Below are positions 29,910-41,500 of a stretch of 64,000 nucleotides of DNA, piece after piece. The DNA comes from Lachnospiraceae bacterium (GTDB lineage: Bacteria > Bacillota > Clostridia > Lachnospirales > Lachnospiraceae). Within the stretch, counting starts at the first letter, position 1. Each line of letters starts with the position of its first letter. Below the pieces are notes generated by a model. That model was given only the letters and a program-made list of their open reading frames with translations, searched no databases and had not been told where the DNA came from. Position numbers and translations under genes: made by a program. The stretch covers positions 1 to 64,000 of the forward strand of contig SVFQ01000016.1 of assembly GCA_015056765.1 (NCBI GenBank). The letters run 5' to 3'.

Positions 29910-32900
29910 TTATGATTGCTCTTCTTTTCTTTTTTTCTGCGCCATCATGGCTGCCATACCAAATGCGGAGCCTCCCATTACCATTGCCCAGAGAATTGCA
30001 TTATTTGCATCGCTGGTCTTAGGAGACTTACGAGCTGCACCAAGTACCTGACCTTCTTCCGGTGTAGTAGCTTCTACGCCACGTCTTGCACCTAATACGC
30101 TACCTGGATTACCGCCACCACCGGTAGTTCCGCCACCGCCACCGGACTGGGTTACGGTTAAGATACCATCTACCGGTGTCACGATGTAGTTCCTGGACTT
30201 AATCATCTCTTCATCAAACTCAACACTTGTAATCTTGTTTGTGGAAGATCCAACTGCCGTCTGAGACCCTTCTACGGTTACTTTGATAAACTCAGCTTCA
30301 TCGATGGTCTCTTTCTCGCCATCTCCGTAATCAGCTTCGAATACTGCGAATCCATCTCTACCACTTACTGTGTAAGTAGGTGCTGTAAGAGGTGTTCCGT
30401 CAGCAACCTTCGTTGCAGATGCAGCGGTCAAAGTCACTTCACGAGGATTGATGATCAGCATACCGATTACATCAGAACCAAGTTCCATCTCTTCGATATT
30501 CGGCTGCTTGATGATTACTTCAAATTCCTCGGTTACAGACTCACCTGCCAAAGTAATCGCCGTATCGGATAAATCGATGGTAACCGGATAGTAGTCTGCA
30601 TCGATACCATAGCCACCATCTAATTTAATACCACTAATGACATACTTCACGCCATTATAAGTAACTTCCTTGGTGATACTATCTTCTGCAGCATATGCTT
30701 TGATAGCACCGATGGAAAGTACTTTTTCCAAAAGAGATTCATCAACTCGGCTGGTAGGAAGGATGCCTTCCTCTGTTGCCACGCCCGGTGTTGTGATATC
30801 TTCTTCTACTGCTCCGCTTTCTTCCGTACCTTCTGTAATCTCTTCTGTCGTACCATCAGCAGATACGATCACGTCTACGTTCACATATTGCTCTGTACCG
30901 TTATACAGTACTTCCTTTACATTCTCACCGGACTTATCCAAATCCACGGAGATGTAAAGTTTGATTCTCTTATCAGGAGCCAGGGTCTTCACTTCCAGTG
31001 TGCCCTTTTCTGTAGTGATTTCGTAGTTACCCGGTTTTGCAATCTTGCCGTCGTATACGATGAATTCGATTACGTTATCGCTTGTACCTTTTACGACCTG
31101 AGAGCCTTTCACGTAAACAGTGATACCCTCTTTTTCGTTGATGGTTTTATCATCCTTGGTATAAACTGCGAATCCATCATCGCCTTCTACATTCTTGATG
31201 TAGTAGTTACGTTTTACAAGTGGCTTACCGTCAAAGAACTTGGAAGCACTGGATGCTACCAGTGTTACTTTACGTGGTGTTACTTCCAATTCACCATACT
31301 CATAAGTAATGTCGTAGTTCTTTGCAAGTTCTGTTTCTTCCACAGTGTAAGTATTTTCCTTGGTACCTACATCTGTGATAGAAGCGAAATTACTAGGCAC
31401 CAGCAAATCATCCAGAGTCTGATTCTCTGCCATCTCACCTACGCGAACGCCTAGCCCCCACTCTTGTAGTGGCATGCCGTCATAGGTCTTAGTTCTATTA
31501 AAGGATGTAACGATGATTTCACGAGCAGTTACAGTCAGAGTACCTTTTTGTAATACAATCTTTGACTTATCAAAGTTTGCCGTTACATCATTACCCTCTG
31601 CATCCTTGATTACGATGGTATCTGCATCAATTTCGTTATCTGCTGTACCTACTTCTGTAATCTTACTATCTGCTGTCATAAGGGCTTCAATGGTGTAATC
31701 CTCATAGCCTTCTGGTTTCGTTACAACAGTAAAGCTATCATAGGATTTTGCTGTGCCATCATAAGTCCATGTTTGGTCGTCTGCCTTCAGCACAAATGCT
31801 ACTTCTGCAGTAGTGATACTTAATATACCCAGATTAGAAGTCAGTTTGTAATTCTGCTTCTTTGCGCCGTTTTCATAGGATACTTTATACTCATTATCTT
31901 CTGTAGCCGGCAAAGGGAACCTCTTAGAGGAGGTAGTCCAAATCTTCAAGGTTTCATTCTTACCCTGAATCGGCTTATAATTTGCTTTATTGTCACTATC
32001 CAGTGTCTGTTTTACACCATTTACAGTGATTTCATAGCTTCTAGCCACCTGACCAAACGGCTTACTGTCACTACCTGTACCGATAGTAAGCTCGATAGGT
32101 GTAACAGTCAGGGTACCATTCTTGGTAATCTTAGGATCGAAGTAGGAAGTGTAATCCACATTGGTACTCTTCTCTACAATCTTCAAACTGTCAATCTTAT
32201 AATTTGCTGTACCACTGTCTGTGATACTTGTCTGACCAGTATAAACTACATTCGATACAACAAAGTATTTATCAAAGTCATTTGGCTTCTTTGTGAATTC
32301 GACATCAGCTGCTAAACTGGTAGCATCATAAGGCTTTGTTTTGGAAAGAGCCTTCAGTTCAACGCTACCTGGTTCAAACTGCTGCTTCCAGGTTGCCACA
32401 TAAGTTGCATCGCCTGTTACAGTACTTGCTACCTGCGGTTTCCAACCATTAAATACATAGTATTCTCTGGTAGGATTCTGAATGGTTGGAGTACTGCTTC
32501 CATAAGGAGCCTGCGTGGTATATAGAACTTTACCGTCTCCACCACCTGTGTAACCGTCTTTGTAGGTTATGGTGAAGTTTGTAACTTTGGTGTACTTCAC
32601 ATATATCGTGGAATTAGCAGTTAAGCTGCTGATACCCTCGAATTTCTTTGTCAAGTTTGCATCTGTGTACAAACCTTCTACGGTATAACCATTTACATAT
32701 TCAGCTGCAACTGCCTGTGCCATTTCTTTGGTCACGGAAGTGCCTGCAAAGTATGCAATCTCCGTTAAATTCTTTGTTTCAACAAATGCATTATTGGTGT
32801 AGTAGCTACCCTTATAGGAAACAACATGGGTATCAAATCTTAAATCGATGTGATACTTAAAGTTTCCACCCTGTGGATTGTTAATGGAAACGCCATTTGC

Positions 32901-35144
32901 GGTTCTGCCATCATCGAACACGCCGCCTTCGCCATATTTGCTACCGTATTCTGCCATGTTCCAGTCAAAGAATGCGGTAAAGCTCTGGTTTCCGCCTTTT
33001 CCGTAATCCAACTGTACATAATTCAGATTAGAAGCAACGGTATTACCGCTGTTCTTTCCACCTGTAAGCTTACTTGTATCAATCTTGGTTAAATACGGTT
33101 TCAGTGCGTCAAAATCTGCCTGGCTATTTAGATACGGTGAATGCTTACCGAGAACCAAAGATTCCGGAATCATAACAACACCGATTGGATAGTATCCATC
33201 TTTCTGAACATAGTTCAGACCCAGTTTGTCTTTTAATGCAGCGTTTACTCTGACATTCTTAGTACCGTCAGTTGCATATACAGCTACTGCAATTTCATTT
33301 TCAGACCATACTGCATAAATGTCGAACTTATCACCATTCTTTACAGGGATATCGGAACCGGTCTGAATTTCTTTACCGTCTTTATCCACCCATTTTACAA
33401 AAGCGTGGCCCGGATTACTAAATCCAACTTCGGTATAAGATTTCACCTTATGTGTTTTTGTTTCGTTCTGATTCTGACTAGTCCAGTTGATTTTCTCAGC
33501 ATGCTGCGTTTCTGCAGAATCTCTGTCATCCTGGAACATGTGATATACTACGTCACCCTTCAGTTCGAAATCTTGTGTGAAGGTAAACTGATAGTCAAAG
33601 CCATATGTGTTCTGGATTTTTAAGTGAGCCCAAAAACAACGTTCGAAGGCTTCGTTATTCATCTCTTGCGTTGTCTTTAACTCATATGTTCTTCCTTGAT
33701 ACTCTACTTGGAACGTAATCTGATCGGATGCTCTAAATTGCTTATCGCTACTTAGGCGATAATCATATGTTCCAAGCTGTTCGTCATAAGCATCGAACTT
33801 AATCTCAGTTCTTTTGCCATTATTAACCTTGGCATATACCTTGGCTCCGCCATTTTTATATTTTTCATAATCACTCTTCACAAAGCCTAAATCCAGATGA
33901 GCATGTCCGGTTTCAGCGTTGTTCAGTCTGCATACACAATAAATCTTGTAATTATCTACGTCATGCCACTGATTATCATCACCGTAGAACTGGATATGAT
34001 CTGCATGAGTGCTTCCGGATCTGCCTGTATATCCGTCTCCAACCAATTGGAATTTGCTGATTAGATAATCATTGAGGTTATCTGCATATGCGCCATCATA
34101 CTTAGCTATAAAACCAAGATATTTATAGGTATCCGGAATATGTAACAGGCCCTTTACTGTATCCAGACTGATTTCCCCATATTCCTGTAGCTTTAATTCT
34201 TTCTTTGCATTATTGTCGATTCCTTTAAATGAAGAATCCACAAGACTAACCGTGAGTGTATCTTTGTACTTTTCTCTACCATTTTTAGATACTGTAACAG
34301 TATATACAGAGAAGTGTGTTGTACCGAAAGTAACTTCATCTGTTTTGCTTTCGCCGGATACCGGCTCTACATTCTGTACATCAGTACCATTATTCTGTAC
34401 ATGGAATACTTCTACTGTTGTATCACTGCTCTTACCTTCCGGAATAGCCTTGAAAGTAACGGATACGGCGCCGTCTTTTGGCTGTACGAATCCGCCCTTT
34501 TCAGCAGAATAGATGTTGATATCGAAAGAGTAGGTTTTCTCTACGTCTTTCGCTGTTTCTTCATCAATTGCTTCTTTGATGGCTTCCTCTTCCTTCTGTG
34601 GAAGTGCGCTTACTCGCAATTCAGCATCGTTTGGTAAAACGCCTGGAACTGCATAAAGAGAAATCAGAATACCGTTTACCGTAACGGACTGGTTAAATTC
34701 CAACAGAATCTCTTCGGTCTCTTCTGTTTCTTCTGTTTCCTCAGTTTCTTCTGTTTCTTCCGTTTCAGTTTCAAGTGTTTCTTCTGTTTCCGAAGTTTCC
34801 TCTGCAATCTCTTCTGTTGCTAAAGTCTCATCCAGAATAGAAGTTTCCTCTGAAACTGTTGTCTCATCCGAAATCGTTGTCTCGTCTGAAACCGTTGTTT
34901 CATCGGATGAAGTTGTCTCGTCCGAAACAACACTAGGCTGTGAAACATCCTCTGTTGGGGGATTATCACTTGAAACAGCCGGCACATCCTCTGTTGCAGC
35001 CGGAGTTTCTACAACTTCTTCTACTGCCATTTCGTCAGCAAATGCTACCATGTAGTCACCATAGAAAGTGGTGCCCACAAGGACTGCGGTCAAGACGAAT
35101 GACAGTATGCGGGAAACCAGTTTTTTCCTGCCTTTTTTCGACAT
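29910..35144 (-). CDS. Giant surface protein B (1744 aa): shared N-terminal domain, Flg_new-like and MBG repeats, SPKTSD anchor
   Basis: Signal peptide MSKKGRKKLVSRILSF...VAFADE; Glu/Thr-rich linker; VTVNGILISLYAVPGVLPNDAELRVSALPQKEEEAI domain; KxYDG repeats; C-terminus VLGARRG...GQVLGAARKSPKTSDANN. Confidence 0.9.
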   Translation of the reverse strand: MSKKGRKKLVSRILSFVLTAVLVGTTFYGDYMVAFADEMAVEEVVETPAATEDVPAVSSDNPPTEDVSQPSVVSDETTSSDETTVSDETTISDETTVSEETSILDETLATEEIAEETSETEETLETETEETEETEETEETEETEEILLEFNQSVTVNGILISLYAVPGVLPNDAELRVSALPQKEEEAIKEAIDEETAKDVEKTYSFDINIYSAEKGGFVQPKDGAVSVTFKAIPEGKSSDTTVEVFHVQNNGTDVQNVEPVSGESKTDEVTFGTTHFSVYTVTVSKNGREKYKDTLTVSLVDSSFKGIDNNAKKELKLQEYGEISLDTVKGLLHIPDTYKYLGFIAKYDGAYADNLNDYLISKFQLVGDGYTGRSGSTHADHIQFYGDDNQWHDVDNYKIYCVCRLNNAETGHAHLDLGFVKSDYEKYKNGGAKVYAKVNNGKRTEIKFDAYDEQLGTYDYRLSSDKQFRASDQITFQVEYQGRTYELKTTQEMNNEAFERCFWAHLKIQNTYGFDYQFTFTQDFELKGDVVYHMFQDDRDSAETQHAEKINWTSQNQNETKTHKVKSYTEVGFSNPGHAFVKWVDKDGKEIQTGSDIPVKNGDKFDIYAVWSENEIAVAVYATDGTKNVRVNAALKDKLGLNYVQKDGYYPIGVVMIPESLVLGKHSPYLNSQADFDALKPYLTKIDTSKLTGGKNSGNTVASNLNYVQLDYGKGGNQSFTAFFDWNMAEYGSKYGEGGVFDDGRTANGVSINNPQGGNFKYHIDLRFDTHVVSYKGSYYTNNAFVETKNLTEIAYFAGTSVTKEMAQAVAAEYVNGYTVEGLYTDANLTKKFEGISSLTANSTIYVKYTKVTNFTITYKDGYTGGGDGKVLYTTQAPYGSSTPTIQNPTREYYVFNGWKPQVASTVTGDATYVATWKQQFEPGSVELKALSKTKPYDATSLAADVEFTKKPNDFDKYFVVSNVVYTGQTSITDSGTANYKIDSLKIVEKSTNVDYTSYFDPKITKNGTLTVTPIELTIGTGSDSKPFGQVARSYEITVNGVKQTLDSDNKANYKPIQGKNETLKIWTTSSKRFPLPATEDNEYKVSYENGAKKQNYKLTSNLGILSITTAEVAFVLKADDQTWTYDGTAKSYDSFTVVTKPEGYEDYTIEALMTADSKITEVGTADNEIDADTIVIKDAEGNDVTANFDKSKIVLQKGTLTVTAREIIVTSFNRTKTYDGMPLQEWGLGVRVGEMAENQTLDDLLVPSNFASITDVGTKENTYTVEETELAKNYDITYEYGELEVTPRKVTLVASSASKFFDGKPLVKRNYYIKNVEGDDGFAVYTKDDKTINEKEGITVYVKGSQVVKGTSDNVIEFIVYDGKIAKPGNYEITTEKGTLEVKTLAPDKRIKLYISVDLDKSGENVKEVLYNGTEQYVNVDVIVSADGTTEEITEGTEESGAVEEDITTPGVATEEGILPTSRVDESLLEKVLSIGAIKAYAAEDSITKEVTYNGVKYVISGIKLDGGYGIDADYYPVTIDLSDTAITLAGESVTEEFEVIIKQPNIEEMELGSDVIGMLIINPREVTLTAASATKVADGTPLTAPTYTVSGRDGFAVFEADYGDGEKETIDEAEFIKVTVEGSQTAVGSSTNKITSVEFDEEMIKSRNYIVTPVDGILTVTQSGGGGGTTGGGGNPGSVLGARRGVEATTPEEGQVLGAARKSPKTSDANNAILWAMVMGGSAFGMAAMMAQKKRKEEQS

Positions 35145-35209
35145 TCTTCTTCCTCCTTTACACCTTTACTGCTGCGCTTTATGCGCATTACGCTTCCTAC
35201 GATACATAA

Positions 35210-35278
35210 TAAAAAAAGAGCCCCATACACACAGTTGCACAGCAAATGTGTCTATTAAGGCTCATTACGGGCGTTCCC
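35210..35278 (-). promoter_or_regulatory. 5' leader element L3, upstream of surface protein B
   Basis: GGGAACGCCCGTAATGAGCC + hairpin + TTTTTTT. Confidence 0.8.
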
Positions 35279-35472
35279 TAATATATCTCTCTTTCTATTG
35301 TAGTTTCCAAGAAAGGTTGGATTTCGGGCTCAAATCATTATGTAAGGTTTGCGAGTTTTCCATCGCTTCCTAAATTGTAACCGATATTTTTGCTTGATGC
35401 AATAATAATGTTAAAACTGAGCAATATTGTTTTATTTTTTCTTTATCTTTCTAATCTTTTTCTAAAAAGAAA

Positions 35473-35504
35473 AGCGAGAGCAGCGCTTCCTGCGCCACTC
35501 CCGC
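35473..35504 (-). terminator. Terminator of surface protein A
   Basis: ggcgggagtggcgcaggaagcgctgctctcgcttttcttttt on the minus strand. Confidence 0.8.
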
Positions 35505-35543
35505 CATTTCTTTCAGAAGAGACAATCCCTTTTACACACTAAT

Positions 35544-38500
35544 TTATTGCTCTTCTTCTTTTTTTCTTTTCTGTGCCATCATGGCTGCCATACCCAGTGC
35601 GGAGCTTCCCATTACCATAGCCCAGAGGATTGCATTATTTGCATCACTGGTCTTAGGTGACTTACGAGCTGCACCAAGTACTTGACCTTCTTCCGGTGTA
35701 ATAGCTTCTACGCCACGTCTTGCGCCGAGGACGTCTCCGCCACCACCACCGCCACCTCCGGTAGGAGGATTTACGGTTGCAGGAGCAATCAGTGTCAGAG
35801 TACCATCTACGGTATGTACGATGTAGTTGCCTGCTTTTGCAAGTTCTTCATCGAATTCGTAAGCGGTAATCTTATTCGGTACAGAACCTACTGTACTGAT
35901 CGCGCCTTCTACAGTTACTTTGATGCCTGCTTCTTCGCCTTCTACGAATCCATCATCTTCTGTGCCTACGGTATAACCGTTTGCAGTAAGAGTCTGACCT
36001 GTAGCTACGCCGCTTGCAGAGTTTGCAATTAAGGTAACATTGCGAGGATTGATGGTCAGCATACCGATTACATTAGGATCAAGTGTTACATCCTGCTCAA
36101 CCCAAACGATTTCTTCTTGTCTCTCGCCGCCGACTTCATTGCCCTCTTCATCGATGTAGACAGCGTCGCCCAGCTGTACTGCAGGAACCAGTTCTGTAAT
36201 CTTAGGCTGTACGATCACGATTTCGAAGTTGTCATCTACAGGTGCGCCGCTGAGTTTTACATTGATACCGGACAAATCAATTGTTACCGGATATTTGCCA
36301 GCGTCAATACCTGTTCCCCCAGAGAGCTTGATGCCGCTGATTTCGAAGGTGACACCACCGTAGGTTACGGTCTTGGTGATACCGTCTTCAGCTGCGTAAA
36401 CCTTCATAGCACCCAGTGCAAGTACTTTTTCAAGAAGCGTTTCATCTGCTTTGCTTACCGGCAGGATACCTGCTTCTTCAGTAGCTTCAGCAGGAGCTGT
36501 GAGGTCTTCTTCTACTTCGATATTTTCTTCGTCACCGGTTTCGATTTCTTCTGCAGTTCCGTCTGTATTCACGATGACATCTACACTTACGGACTGCTCT
36601 TCACCATTGTAAAGAACTTCCTTGGTATTCTTACCAGTCTGGTCAATATCCAGCTGGATGTAAAGTTTGATCTTATTACCAGGTTCTCTGGTCTTAACTT
36701 CTAAGGTGCCCTTTTCGGTAGTCACGATGTAGTTACCTGCTTTTGCAGTCTGTCCATCGAATTCTACGCGATCGATTACGTTATCGCTGGTACCTACTAA
36801 GGTCTGAGAACCTTTCACATAAACTGTGATACCGGTCTTTTCATTTACTGTTACACCATCCTTGGTGTAAGTAGCGAATCCATCGCCAGCATTCGCTACA
36901 TAATAAGTTCTCTTTACGAGTGCCTTACCATCGAAATCTTTTTCGTCAGATCCGGCTACCAAGGTAACTTTTCTAGGTGTTACGTTCAATGTACCGTTTT
37001 CGGTATGAACAGCAAACTGAGAAGTTACGTTGTTACCATTTTCGTCAGTAACGATTGCGGTACCTGTGATAGTTACCGGCTTATCTTCTACTGCGTCAAT
37101 GGAAGTGGTCTCTGCTACCTGCAAGCCACTGATGGTGAATTCCTTACCGTTCAATGTGAATGCAAGCTTGCCATCCACTACTGCATAAGTATCATTACCA
37201 AACTGTACTTCCTTAAATCCGGTTACAGATTTCTCTTTACCGTCATACAGGAATTCATCGCTATTTGCTACGACTGTTACTTCATAAGGTGCGTTCACAT
37301 TGGTTACTTCCAATGTACCGTACTCTGTAGTGATTTCGTAGTTAGACTTCTTCACACCATCACGTAAGCTATAGGTGAATTCATTATCACTGATTCCTAC
37401 GATAGTCTGAGTACCTGTGAAGTTCAGTCTCAGATTATCCTTTTCATCAATGAGTTTTGCATCATCTTTTGCGAAGCCTGCACCTGTTTCTGCGTCATAT
37501 GCAGTTACAAATTCAAGAGACTTCTCCTCAAGTGGTGTGCCATCATATTCTTTAGAAGCACTTGCGGAGCGCAAGGTTACAGTTCTAGGATTGATGGTCA
37601 AAGTGCCGTCTTCTGCGGTTACATTAAACTGCTTGGTTAAGTCGGTACCTGCAGCGTTCTTTACAACTGCTTTACCCTTTACGGATACTGGATAGCTGAT
37701 CACCTTACCTTCAGCATCACGTTTTACATCTGTACCCTGACCGGATGCGGTAAGTCCTGTGATGTAGTAGGTTACACCATTTTCAGTGAAGGAAAGGCCC
37801 TTCTCTGTTTCAGCAAACTCTCTTCCTGCATAACTTGCCTGGAAGCCTTCTACAGTCGCTTTCTGACGATCATAGAACTTGGTCAGGTTGTTTGCATGAA
37901 GTTTCACTTCGTATGGAGTGGTTCTGTCTTTGACAGTGAGCTTACCAAACTCGGTGGTAATATTGTAGTTGCTCAGTTTTGCACTACCGCTATCGCGCAT
38001 TGCATAACTGAATGTGTTATCGCTTGTACCAGGCTTAGTACGAGTACCTGTTACCGTGTAGATCATGCAATCTACATCATCCCCTGCAAAGCCTTCACCT
38101 GTTGCAGCATTGAATGCGTTTGGATGAACATCTTTTGCAGTCAGTTCTGTACCATCGTACTCTTTCTCTGCACTATCAGAGGTCAGCACTACGGTTCTAG
38201 GATTGATGGTGAGTGTACCATCTTCTGTGGTTACCTGGAACTGTTTGGTTACATCAGTACCGTCTAACGCTTCTACCTTTGGAGTACCGGTTACAGCCAC
38301 TGTGTAGCTATCTACCTTACCATCAGCTGTACGTTTTACGTGCTTCTGAGTTTCGCTAGCGCTGATACCTGTGATGCGATACTTCACACCATTCTGTGTG
38401 GTAGTCAGGCCATAGCCTTCTACGAAACCTTCTACAGTGAAGTTCTCACCATTGAAGATTCTTTCGCCACTATTAGCTTTTACTGTTACCTGGTATGGAT

Positions 38501-41500
38501 TTCTTCTGTCTGTAACTTCCAATTCGCCAAGTGCCTTAACGATGTTGTAGTTATCAGGCTTAAATCCATCACTTGTTGTGTAAGTAAAGGTGTTATCACT
38601 CTTACCTACATAAATCTGCTTACCAGTTACCTGGAACTGCAATTTGGAAGCATCATCTTTTACAAAGCCTTCACCTTCTGCCTCACCAGGCATCACACGT
38701 ACGTTTCCATTTGTTAATGGTTTACCATCGTATTCCTTGCTAGCACTATCAGACTTCAGTGTTGCAGTTCTAGGTTTGATGGTCAGCGTACCGTTCTCAG
38801 TCTTTACCTTGAACTGATTTGTTACATCATTACCCTGATCATCTTTGACAACAGGAGTACCTAATACACTAACAGGTCTAGCCTGTACCTTGCCATCTAC
38901 TTTCAGTACATCCTTAGCGGTTGCACTTGCAGTCAGTCCGGATACTGTGTATGTATGGTTATCCTTTGTCTTAAAGGTTAAGGTTTCAAAGCCTTCTACA
39001 GTCTGGTCTTTGCCATTGTAGAATGTCTCTAAACTATTTGCTTTTACAGTGATTTCGTATTTTGCATTACGATTGGTAACTGTCAAAGTACCTTCTACTG
39101 TTGTGATGTCGTAGTTAGCTGCTAAAGTACCCTCATTCAGAGTGTATGTGAAGGCATCTGCACTAGAACCTTCCACTAACTGAGATCCGGTTACATCATA
39201 TGTAGCACCTTCGTCATCTACGAAGCCATCACCTGTTACGGTAACTTTTTCTGTTACGCTTTCATCGTTATCTACTAACCACTGTGCGGTCAATGGATCA
39301 CCGTCGTATTCCTTCGTACCTGTAGCAGAAGTCATCACTACGGTGCGCTTACCGATTGTGAGTGTGCCAGGAACCTTGGTAACTGTAAACATATCTGTTA
39401 CATCTACCATCTTGTTTCCTTCAGCAGTTTCAACCTTCGGTGTACCGGTTACTTCTACAGTGTAGGTACCTGCATTCGTAGCTTCTGTGGAAGCTTCGAT
39501 GCCGGATACTACGTAGTTACGGCCATTTAAGGTGTAGGTCAGGTTCGCATTCGTGAATCCGGATACTTCCTGCGGCTGACCTTTGTACATCTCGCCACCG
39601 CTATTAGCAGTTACGGTAATACCATAAAGCTGAGTTGGAGCAGTAATACTGAGCTTACCAAATACAGGTGTGATTTCATAGTTACCTGCTTTGGTATTGT
39701 CATTTAAGGTATAAGTAAAGGTATTATCTACTTCGCCTTCAGATACGAATGTAACGGTACCTGTTACAATAAATGTAGCACCTTCTCCTGCTACAAAGCC
39801 GTATTTCTGACTCTCCGGCCAAGACTCAGTCACTGTGTCATTGGTCAGTGGAGTTCCATCATATGCCTTGCTATCTGTTGCAGAAGTCAGGGTTACTTTA
39901 CGTTTGGTAACAGTCAATGTACCATCAGCTTTCTTGACATTGGTAAAGTTAGCTGTTACATCCTTGCCTTCTTTATTCTTGATGACATAGGAATCCACCA
40001 CGTTAGCGGAGGTTCCTACATCTTTCTGTGCGCCTTTAATGACAACGTCCACTGTGAAGCGAGCACTACCACTTTCTTCCTTTGGAAGGCCTTCTACGGT
40101 AAAGCTATCAACGGTCAAATCAGAACCGTCATATACCTTAGAAAGACTACCTGCCGTAATGGTCACTTCATTTGCAAAGCCTGTAATGGTCAAAGTACCA
40201 ATCTGGTCTTTGTCTTTGTTATGTTTGTAGTTTCCGCTATTTACTCTTCCCCAAGAGATTTCGCCATAGGTATTTGGAATACTATCTACTTCATTCAGAC
40301 TAGCAGTTGTATGTACAGTTGCTTTCTCGTTATTTACAAGACCTACAACCTGTGCATCATCCTTTGTCAATGGAGTTCCATCATATACCTTGGAAGCTGT
40401 GCCTGTGGTGACATAGATTTCAACAGGATTGATATACAGCCAGCCATTCATCGCTGTAATGAAATCTTTATCATAGCTTGCTGTTACATCTGCTTTTGTC
40501 TCTTTGTCGCGAATCGTTACCTTCTCAATCTTCAGCGGTACATTACCTTCTGTTACGTTGGTTACGGAACCGCTAACTTCTACGATAGCTTCATCACCTG
40601 CTACAAGTCCTGCTACAGATACAGGTGTCTTTTGCACTGCAGCAGCTGCAGTCAGTGCTGTTCCATCGTATGTCTTGAATACGGTTGGAGCCTTAATCAT
40701 AACATTGGCTTTCACCGGTGTAATTTCCAGTTCACCATTCTGATAGGTAATGGTGTAGTTCTTCTTTGCAAGATCTGTTTCGGAGTGGCTATAAGTGTTT
40801 GCTACTTTGCCTGCCTTTGTGATGCTTGCAAAATTGCTAAAGCTTACTAAATCAGAAAGCTTCTGATTTGGAGCCAGTTCACCTGCTACAATAGTCACAT
40901 CTGTGTTCTGCAGAGGCAGTCCGTCGTAAATTTTGCTGGGACTACCGGATTTCACGGTAATCGCACGTTTCTCAACTTTCAAGGTACCGTCTTTTACGAC
41001 GATCTTAGAAGTATCAAAGTTAGCAGTTACATCTGCGCCGGTTGCATCTTTAATCTTAATCGTTGCACGGTCTACTGCGTTGGCTACTGTACCAACTTCT
41101 GTTATGGTACTAGCCGCTGTAACATGAGCTTCTACAGTGAAATTCTCATAGCCTTCCGGCTTGGTTACAGATACAACATCATAAGATTTTGGTGTTCCGT
41201 CGTAGGTCCAAGTCTGATCCTTTGCCTCAATCTGGAATGCAACTTCTGCTGTACTGATAGTCAATGTACCAAGAGAATCTACAAGTTTGTAGTTGTTCTT
41301 GTTTGCATCATTCTCATACTCTACGGCATACTCGTTCTTTTGAGAGCCAGGCATTACTCTCCAAGAAGTTGTATGGAACTTCAAGGTCTCTTCTTTACCC
41401 TGAATCGGCTTGAAACTAGCCTTATTATCTTCATCCAGGGTCTGTGCAACACCATTGATGGAGATGTCATAGGATCTTGCTATTTTACCAAACTGTTTGG

